A stretch of 26,542 nucleotides of DNA from JANRKG01 sp033763635 (GTDB taxonomy: Bacteria; Cyanobacteriota; Cyanobacteriia; GCF-001939115), in assembly GCA_033763635.1 (NCBI GenBank), contig JANRKG010000266.1, positions 1 to 26,542 on the forward strand. Direction: 5' to 3'. This document shows positions 21,937-26,542 of this stretch, piece after piece. Within the stretch, counting starts at the first letter, position 1; every line of letters begins with the position of its first letter. Below the pieces are notes generated by a model that had not been told where the DNA came from, did no database searches, and worked only from the letters and a program-made list of their open reading frames with translations. The position numbers and the translations under genes were made by a program.

Positions 21937-22461
21937 GTGATCCCCGCCATTCCACCCCCCGCTTTTGATGATTCGGAATACCTGACCCACTACCGCTGGA
22001 TGCAACAGGCGATCGAACTGGCAGACGAGGCAGGTCTCGCAGGGGAAATTCCGGTGGGAGCGGTGATTGTGGGGCCAGATGGAGGAGTGCTGGCGGAGGG
22101 CAACAATCGGCGCGAACGGGATCATGACCCGACGGCCCATGCGGAAATTGTCGCGATTCGCGCCGCTAGCCAGGTTTTACAGAACTGGCACCTGAACGAC
22201 TGTACCCTCTATGTCACCTTGGAGCCCTGCCCCATGTGTGCGGGCGCTATTTTGCAGTCGCGCATTAGTTTATTAGTATATGGTACGGATGATCCCAAGA
22301 CGGGCGCGATTCGATCGGCTCTCAATTTGCCGGACAGCCCTTGCTCGTACCACTACCTCAGTGTGGTTAGTGGTGTATTAGGAGAACCATGTCGAGACCA
22401 ACTCCAGGCATGGTTTGCTCAACGGCGACAACAAAAGCAGCAACAGCGGCAATTGGGATAG
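21937..22461 (+). CDS. tadA: tRNA-specific adenosine deaminase TadA
   Basis: A 174-aa zinc enzyme converting A34 to inosine in tRNA-Arg(ACG), required to read CGN arginine codons. The deaminase motifs are complete: HAE (68-70, zinc ligand His and proton-shuttling Glu) and PCPMCAGAI (97-105, zinc ligands Cys98 and Cys101). GEIPVGAVIV and AEGNNRRERDHDPTAHAE precede them. The Gln/Arg-rich tail RRQQKQQQRQ is an extension of no clear role. The start is GTG at 21937; the N-terminal 20 residues before YRWMQQAIELA are longer than in E. coli TadA. It lies between grxC and the acyltransferase on one strand. Confidence 0.94.
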   Translation: MIPAIPPPAFDDSEYLTHYRWMQQAIELADEAGLAGEIPVGAVIVGPDGGVLAEGNNRRERDHDPTAHAEIVAIRAASQVLQNWHLNDCTLYVTLEPCPMCAGAILQSRISLLVYGTDDPKTGAIRSALNLPDSPCSYHYLSVVSGVLGEPCRDQLQAWFAQRRQQKQQQRQLG

Positions 22462-22548
22462 GTGAAAAAACATGACACTGTGAGAAGTGTCCCCTGACAG
22501 AAGACAAAGGGCCAGAAAGCGCTTAAGTTTAAGATTAGTAAATTTTCA

Positions 22549-23364
22549 GTGGATACGGCCTGTCTGCGTATGCGTTCCCTTGAACCCCTTGTATCCCCCG
22601 TTTCCCCCAGTCGTGCTGATTTATCCTATGGGGCAGGGCAGGAAACTGTCCGTCAGCCAGTTGCCTCGGCTACTGAAGCGATCGAACCTGTCCCCACTGG
22701 AAAAGTCGAATCTCGGCTCTCTCCCTGGTTGGTGCCTTTCATGTATTTTCTGGGCCGATTGATTGTCATGCCCAATTATTTCGGGCGTGTTCAAGTGATT
22801 GGGCAAGAAAATTTACCCCGGAGCGGTCCCGTGATTCTTGCGCCGACCCATCGGTCCCGGTGGGATGCGGTGATCGTACCCTATGTTGCAGGAAGGCATT
22901 GCAGCGGTCGGGATCTGCGCTTTATGGTGACAGCGGATGAGGTCAAGGGGGTACAGGGTTGGTTTATCCGTCGCCTGGGTGGTTTTCCGGTGAATACCCG
23001 TCGTCCCAGCATTTCCAGTCTACGGCATGGGATAGAGTTGATGCTCCAAGGCGAAGCAATGGTAATGTTCCCGGAAGGGGGAATTTTTCGGCAGCGGGAA
23101 GTCAGTGCTCTAAAACCAGGGTTAGCACGGTTAGCGTTGCAGGCAGAGAGTAACAAACCTGATTTGGGCATTCAAATCGTCCCCATCAGTATCTACTACA
23201 GTGATCTGATCCCCAAATGGAAAACCCGTGTCACGGTAGCCATTGGTAAACCGATCGCCGTGCAAGCGTATTGCCAGGAACCCCTCAAGGAAAGCGCCCG
23301 TTGCTTAACGGCTGACTTAGAGAAGGCGATCGGGCAATTAGTAGAAACCTACTCTTATACGTAA
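22549..23364 (+). CDS. 1-acyl-sn-glycerol-3-phosphate acyltransferase (PlsC family)
   Basis: A 271-aa membrane-associated acyltransferase acylating lysophosphatidic acid or a related glycerolipid in membrane lipid synthesis. Catalytic motif HRSRWD (101-106, the HX4D pair) and substrate-binding FPEGG (174-178) are both present, with GGFPVNT (144-150) as the third conserved block. A hydrophobic stretch before the motif (PWLVPFMYFLGRLIVM) is the likely membrane anchor. About 55 polar N-terminal residues are longer than in typical PlsC. The start is GTG 22549 or ATG 22570; neither has a clear Shine-Dalgarno. A GACACT/AGTGTC hairpin lies between tadA and this gene. Cyanobacteria carry several PlsC paralogues, so I give no symbol. 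Confidence 0.88.
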   Translation: MDTACLRMRSLEPLVSPVSPSRADLSYGAGQETVRQPVASATEAIEPVPTGKVESRLSPWLVPFMYFLGRLIVMPNYFGRVQVIGQENLPRSGPVILAPTHRSRWDAVIVPYVAGRHCSGRDLRFMVTADEVKGVQGWFIRRLGGFPVNTRRPSISSLRHGIELMLQGEAMVMFPEGGIFRQREVSALKPGLARLALQAESNKPDLGIQIVPISIYYSDLIPKWKTRVTVAIGKPIAVQAYCQEPLKESARCLTADLEKAIGQLVETYSYT

Positions 23365-23418
23365 GAGCGGCTATCACCCTGAATCACAAAGCTGGTTGCG
23401 AACGCCTCCTCAAAATTT

Positions 23419-23456
23419 AAGCCCCATCCGCTCTCTTTTTTGAGGGAATGGGGCTT
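23419..23456. terminator. Convergent terminator between plsC-like and DnaJ-like genes
   Basis: AAGCCCCAT (23419-23427) pairs perfectly with ATGGGGCTT (23448-23456), with an inner CTC/GAG stem around a T6 loop. The minus-strand side runs into AAATTTTG. It serves the plsC-like gene (+, ends 23364) and the DnaJ-like gene (-, ends 23482). Confidence 0.7.
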
Positions 23457-23481
23457 TCAAGTGACATAATCGCCCGAAACC

Positions 23482-24513
23482 CTAGATCTTGACCTGTTGC
23501 AGATTACTACGGGGATCAAAGGTCCGGGCCACACGGATTTTCTCGTACAGTTCTTTTTCGGCTGCACTGGGATCTTTCGGAGGAACGATCACAATCTTCA
23601 CCATCTGATCGCTCCGGCCCCCCTTTGGATTGGGCCATCCTTTGCCCCGTAAGCGGAGAGATTGGCCCGATCGAATCCCCGCTGGAATGTTCACCTTCAC
23701 GAATCCGTCTGGAGTGGGGACATCAATTTGGGTGCCCAGGACGGCTTCATCCGGGGCGATCGGAAGCTCACACACCAGATTATCTCCATCAAATTGGAAG
23801 AAGGCATGGGGTTGCAGCTCCACAATCAGGTACAGATCACCCCGTTGTTGGTTGTAGGGATTCACCTGCCCTTTGCCCCGAACCCGAATTTTGGTTCCGG
23901 TTTTGGCTCCTGCGGGAATCCGCACATCAATCATTTCGCTGCCTAAGTTCAAACGCTTAGACACACCTTGAAACGCCTCACTGAGCGTCAGGGTCAGCGG
24001 TGCTTCCCGGTCTGTGTTTGCTCCACTCGCCGCCCCATCAAACCCTGAATAATCACTGAACCCACTGTTTCCCGGTGCTCGTCCCGTGCCTGGACCCGCT
24101 CCAGGGCGAGACGTATAGCTGCGTGGCCCTCCGGGTGCCCCTCCCGGTGTATTGAAACGACCTAACAGGGCATCAATAAAATCTTCAAAGCTACCGTATT
24201 GTCCAAATTCCAGGTTGTCGAAATCAACCCCTGGTCCTCCGGCTCCCGTCGGGGACCATCCCGCTCCTGCCTGACCTGCTTGCCGCCAATACTGACCAAA
24301 CTGGTCGTACTTGCGACGCTTATCCGCATCTGATAACACTTCGTAGGCTTCGTTGACTTCTTTAAAGCGAGCCTCTGCCGCCCGATTGTTTTGATTTACG
24401 TCCGGGTGATACTGCCGCGCCAGTTTGCGATACGCCTTCTTAATATCGTCACTACTGGCAGTCTTACTAACTCCCAGAATGGCGTAATAGTCTTTGAAGT
24501 CGGTTGCAGCCAT
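23482..24513 (-). CDS. DnaJ-family co-chaperone without zinc fingers (CbpA-like)
   Basis: A 343-aa type II Hsp40 that delivers clients to DnaK and stimulates its ATPase. The J-domain (1-70) starts DYYAILGVSKTASSDDIKKA and carries the essential HPD at 36-38. A Gly/Phe/Pro-rich linker (about 75-165, GAGGPG, GGAPGGPR and similar) follows, then C-terminal domains I and II (about 172-330: LTLSEAFQGVSKRL, PAGAKTGTKIRVRGKGQ, PAGIRSGQSLRLRGKGWP). No CxxCxGxG zinc repeats are present, unlike DnaJ proper. ATG at 24513 has GGAG nine bases upstream; TTG at 24516 is a weaker option. It lies downstream of hspA, separated by a terminator-like hairpin, so the two heat-shock genes may be partly coregulated. 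Confidence 0.93.
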   Translation of the reverse strand: MAATDFKDYYAILGVSKTASSDDIKKAYRKLARQYHPDVNQNNRAAEARFKEVNEAYEVLSDADKRRKYDQFGQYWRQAGQAGAGWSPTGAGGPGVDFDNLEFGQYGSFEDFIDALLGRFNTPGGAPGGPRSYTSRPGAGPGTGRAPGNSGFSDYSGFDGAASGANTDREAPLTLTLSEAFQGVSKRLNLGSEMIDVRIPAGAKTGTKIRVRGKGQVNPYNQQRGDLYLIVELQPHAFFQFDGDNLVCELPIAPDEAVLGTQIDVPTPDGFVKVNIPAGIRSGQSLRLRGKGWPNPKGGRSDQMVKIVIVPPKDPSAAEKELYEKIRVARTFDPRSNLQQVKI

Positions 24514-24616
24514 CAACCCATCTCCTCTTAATGCCTAACCCTACGACTTAATCTCTATTCATCTTCCCGTCAAATTCCTCTTGATAAAAGGATGCGAGAA
24601 GCTTCCCCTATAAAAG

Positions 24617-24658
24617 GCTTCAGGGTAGTGGGTTGGAATCAACCTCTACCCTTGAAGC
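24617..24658 (-). terminator. Terminator after hspA
   Basis: GCTTCA, GGGTAG and GGTTG pair with CAACC, CTACCC and TGAAGC, nearly perfect over some 17 bp with a 4-base loop and one bulge. Read on the minus strand the stem is followed by CTTTTATAGG. It sits between hspA and the DnaJ-like gene and would limit, but perhaps not abolish, read-through. Confidence 0.65.
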
Positions 24659-24729
24659 ATAGCGAATTTAGATTTGAAATGGGCTAGGGGATGATAGGGT
24701 GAAAGCCCTCCCCCCAGCCAACCTAAACC

Positions 24730-25161
24730 TTAGCCAAGGCTCACTTTGACAATCTTATTCTTTTCTTCTTCTGCTTTTGGCAGTGTCAGGTGAAGAATGC
24801 CCTCTTTATAGTCTGCTTTGGCTTCGGTGTTTTGCACACGGGTTGCCAGGGGAATCACCCGCTGGAACTTGCCATACCGAAATTCGGAGTGTACGACTCC
24901 CTTTTCTTCGGTGCGGGTTTCAGTTTTGCGTTCGCCACTGATGGATACCGCTTCCGCTGACACCTGGATATCCAGACTCTTCGCGTCAATGCCTGGAACT
25001 TCCATTCTCAGTTCGATCGCCTCTGGCGTTTCGTGCATCTCAAGAGCGGGGACAAAGCTGCCCTGGCCATTCACAGTTGGGGTCAGGGTGTCAAACAGAC
25101 GGTTCATTTCCCGTTGCAGGGTATCAATTTCTCGGAACGGTTCCCAACGAATCAGTGCCAT
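24730..25161 (-). CDS. hspA: Small heat-shock protein Hsp20 (HspA/Hsp17)
   Basis: A 143-aa alpha-crystallin-type chaperone that holds unfolding proteins and can stabilise membranes in heat and light stress. The N-terminus, MALIRWEPFREIDTLQREMN, is the typical bacterial class A/plant-like start. The alpha-crystallin domain spans about 42-138 (ELRMEVPGIDAKSLDIQVS, GERKTETR, RYGKFQRVIPLATRVQ), with the hallmark EGILHLTLPKAEE. The C-terminal IVKVSLG provides an I-x-V anchoring motif. GGAGG lies nine bases before the ATG, partly inside a small hairpin (25168-25182) that may act as an RNA thermometer, as reported for Synechocystis hsp17. No CIRCE element is visible in the leader. Confidence 0.95.
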   Translation of the reverse strand: MALIRWEPFREIDTLQREMNRLFDTLTPTVNGQGSFVPALEMHETPEAIELRMEVPGIDAKSLDIQVSAEAVSISGERKTETRTEEKGVVHSEFRYGKFQRVIPLATRVQNTEAKADYKEGILHLTLPKAEEEKNKIVKVSLG

Positions 25162-25167
25162 AATCGT

Positions 25168-25182
25168 AACCTCCGTCAGGTT
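25168..25182 (-). promoter_or_regulatory. Hairpin masking the hspA Shine-Dalgarno, candidate RNA thermometer
   Basis: On the transcript AACCU pairs with AGGUU across a GACGG loop, covering the last three bases of the GGAGG ribosome-binding site six bases before AUG. The stem is only 5 bp and weak, as expected for a thermometer that opens on heating. Role inferred from position and from the known hsp17 example. Confidence 0.5.
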
Positions 25183-25321
25183 TCTCTAGTTGTTTCTCTT
25201 CTTCAAGTGGAAATCTCGATCGGTTCAGGACGGTGATGGAACTCTCCCAAAGCTCTTCACTTCCTTTGCCGTGACTTCAATGTATCAAGACTGGAAAGGT
25301 AGATAGGTTCGGTTGTTTCCC

Positions 25322-25346
25322 GTGCGGGAATTCGAAATTTCCGCAC
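25322..25346. other. Stable hairpin after the P-loop kinase gene
   Basis: GTGCGG and CCGCAC pair at the base, extended by GAATT/AAATTT with one G-U, forming a stem of about ten pairs. On the minus strand it lies 11 bases past the kinase stop and about 140 bases before the hspA start. There is no T-run, so it may be a weak terminator or a 3'-end stabiliser. Confidence 0.5.
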
Positions 25347-25357
25347 CAGGATAGAGA

Positions 25358-25849
25358 TCAACCCATGCTGTTTCTCTCTGGGGATTGGAGAATTCGGATT
25401 TCGTCCAGGTCTTCTGTAATCGAGGGAGGAACATCTGTCAACTGGCGATGCATGTGCAGAATGACCTCCTTGGGCACTTGGCGGGAGCGCGATCGATTCC
25501 GTTCCAGGCAAATTTCTAGAGGGGTATGGAGCCAGATCCCTGTAATGTAGGTGAACCCAGCTTCGCGGGCGATTGTCAAGACTTCCCGACGTTGTTTACA
25601 GGCTGCGTTGGTTGCATCGTAGACGACCTCTCCCATTGTGGGAGCCACGGCTGCGAATTCCTGCAACTGACGTTGCACCTCTGCCCACACTTTGAGCCAA
25701 GGCCCCTGAATGGCTTCGTCCCCAAAGAATTGGGCGCGGATGGCATCGGTGGAAACCAATTTGCGATCGGGGTGTTCTAGTTGTAACCGTCGAGCCAGGG
25801 TTGATTTTCCACTCCCCGGAAGGCCAATGAGCAGGATCAGTTTCGCCAT
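25358..25849 (-). CDS. P-loop kinase-like ATP-binding protein (AAA_33, T4 Pnk-like)
   Basis: A 163-aa predicted nucleotide, nucleoside or polynucleotide kinase. Walker A is GLPGSGKST (9-17), after the first hydrophobic strand KLILLI. VSTDAIRAQFFGDE follows as the substrate-side Asp-Ala-Ile-Arg motif. VVYDATNA gives the second conserved acidic strand, and RNRSRSRQVPKEV is an Arg-rich lid. This matches the family of small proteins related to the 5'-kinase domain of T4 polynucleotide kinase and zeta toxins; individual substrates are mostly unknown. The start ATG at 25849 has an AGG-like leader. It lies upstream of hspA, about 195 bases away, with a stable hairpin after its stop. It is divergent from the exported protein at 26068. 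Confidence 0.82.
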   Translation of the reverse strand: MAKLILLIGLPGSGKSTLARRLQLEHPDRKLVSTDAIRAQFFGDEAIQGPWLKVWAEVQRQLQEFAAVAPTMGEVVYDATNAACKQRREVLTIAREAGFTYITGIWLHTPLEICLERNRSRSRQVPKEVILHMHRQLTDVPPSITEDLDEIRILQSPERNSMG

Positions 25850-26067
25850 GATGGGAACCTGCGGACACTTTCACAGTCAGTGTAAAGGACTTCTACTATC
25901 CTGCCTGTTTACTTGCCTATCGGGGTCAGAATTTGAGGAAGGAATTGGTAAAGGCTGCAAAGCCATTTCCTGAATCGTGTGTCAATTCCGACCTGGGAAT
26001 GACGCATCTACCAAACTATCAATCTATTTTGAGATACATCTGATACACAGAATTTGGAGGAGTTTCG

Positions 26068-26542
26068 ATGTCGCAATCTTCAGGCTGGTCATCCACAGGA
26101 GCCTGGTTAACAACGCTCGCACTGGTAGCAGGTAGCACCGCTCCCCTAATGATGTATACCCCTGCCTCTGCTGCTCCTTTAAGCAATGGTGAAGTCAGTG
26201 GTTTTATTCGTGCAGGAATGCCTGCGATCCGCTTTCGCAATCAGTCCAAGAAAAATGCTCCCTTTGAACGGGCGTTAGGTGAGGAATACACCTTTACCGC
26301 GAATCGAGGGGATGAACTGGAATTTCAAGTCGATCCAGAGGATGGCAGTAATCTTCAAGCCATCCTGGTGCTGGTTTCCCTGCCCAGTGGGAAACAGGTT
26401 GCCTTTACCGATCGCTCTAACTTTTTAAAATACAAAGTCCCGACCGCTGGGCAGTACAAGTTGCTGGTCCTGGCGAAAGGCACGACTCGCGGCCGTTATA
26501 CCCTGTTTACGGAAGGCATCGGGCAGACAGCCGCAACTCCCC
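26068..26542 (+). CDS. Exported protein with PPC-like beta domain (3' partial)
   Basis: Open from ATG 26068 to the window edge, 158 codons with no stop. GGAGGAG six bases before the ATG gives a strong start. A signal peptide covers about 1-36 (hydrophobic WLTTLALVAGSTAPLMMY, cleavage at ASA-A). The mature part looks like an all-beta domain. FRNQSKKNAPFERALGEEYT and RGDELEFQVDPED are followed by ILVLVSLPSGKQVAF, FLKYKVPTAGQYKLLVLAKG and RGRYTLF. This resembles the bacterial pre-peptidase C-terminal (PPC) sandwich, in which charged loops and a closing G-x-Y-T-L strand recur. The remainder of the protein, and any catalytic domain, lies outside the window. Confidence 0.75.
   Translation, partial: MSQSSGWSSTGAWLTTLALVAGSTAPLMMYTPASAAPLSNGEVSGFIRAGMPAIRFRNQSKKNAPFERALGEEYTFTANRGDELEFQVDPEDGSNLQAILVLVSLPSGKQVAFTDRSNFLKYKVPTAGQYKLLVLAKGTTRGRYTLFTEGIGQTAATP

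Noticed and set aside
1..26542. tRNA genes, IS elements and prophage remnants
   Set aside because: I looked for T-loop GGTTCGAATC-like strings, transposase motifs and terminal repeats and found none that hold up by eye; a tRNAscan-SE or ISfinder run would be decisive.

Overview
The window is cyanobacterial chromosome. The gene set points there: glpX-type FBPase/SBPase next to hemA, an SLH-domain OprB-like porin, a stand-alone CAAD/CURT1-like protein, a CGFS glutaredoxin beside bolA, and a class-A-type small heat-shock protein. The HIP1 octamer GCGATCGC also recurs (for example 883-890 and 9695-9702), and short heptad-based tandem repeats are scattered between genes. No heterocyst- or species-specific marker is visible, so I do not name a genus. 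There is no tRNA, rRNA, CRISPR array, insertion sequence or phage gene that I can support; this looks like ordinary core and soft-core chromosome.

Layout. 1-5350 (+): the 3' end of a phosphoribosyltransferase, an intrinsic terminator, a porin, paired terminators, recQ and a small membrane protein. 5425-7176: an atypical OmpR-family response regulator (-), divergent from an 80-aa conserved small protein (+), then a 429-base structured non-coding stretch ending in a strong terminator. 7177-8623 (-): an exported helical-repeat protein, bolA and grxD, read in that order. 8764-13586 (-): a complete BMP-type (nucleoside-like) ABC importer, with lipoprotein, double-NBD ATPase and two permeases. 13799-14300 (+): a small toxin-antitoxin-like pair. 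14446-16032 (+): pgi. 16114-17349 (-): a CAAD membrane protein and an unknown 151-aa protein. 17673-18437 (+): cobS. 18617-21074 (-): hemA downstream of glpX. 21274-23364 (+): a small membrane protein, grxC-like glutaredoxin, tadA and plsC-like acyltransferase. 23482-25849 (-): a P-loop kinase, hspA and a DnaJ-family co-chaperone. 26068-end (+): an exported protein cut by the window edge.

Functional themes. Central carbon and tetrapyrrole metabolism (glpX, pgi, hemA, cobS), redox/iron-sulfur handling (bolA with CGFS grxD, grxC), proteostasis (hspA, DnaJ-like) and import (porin, BMP ABC system) are all represented. The hspA leader carries a short hairpin over its Shine-Dalgarno sequence, consistent with an RNA thermometer. 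The most striking non-coding pattern is that at least seven intergenic gaps contain tandem repeats built on 7- or 14-base periods with unrelated sequences.

I did not find a convincing wholly new multi-gene system. The best leads are the heptad repeats, the candidate structured RNA before 7066, the atypical receiver domain at 5425-6225, the unknown partner gene in the bolA/grxD cluster, the toxin-antitoxin-like pair with its long upstream inverted repeats, and the hairpin across the recQ start.
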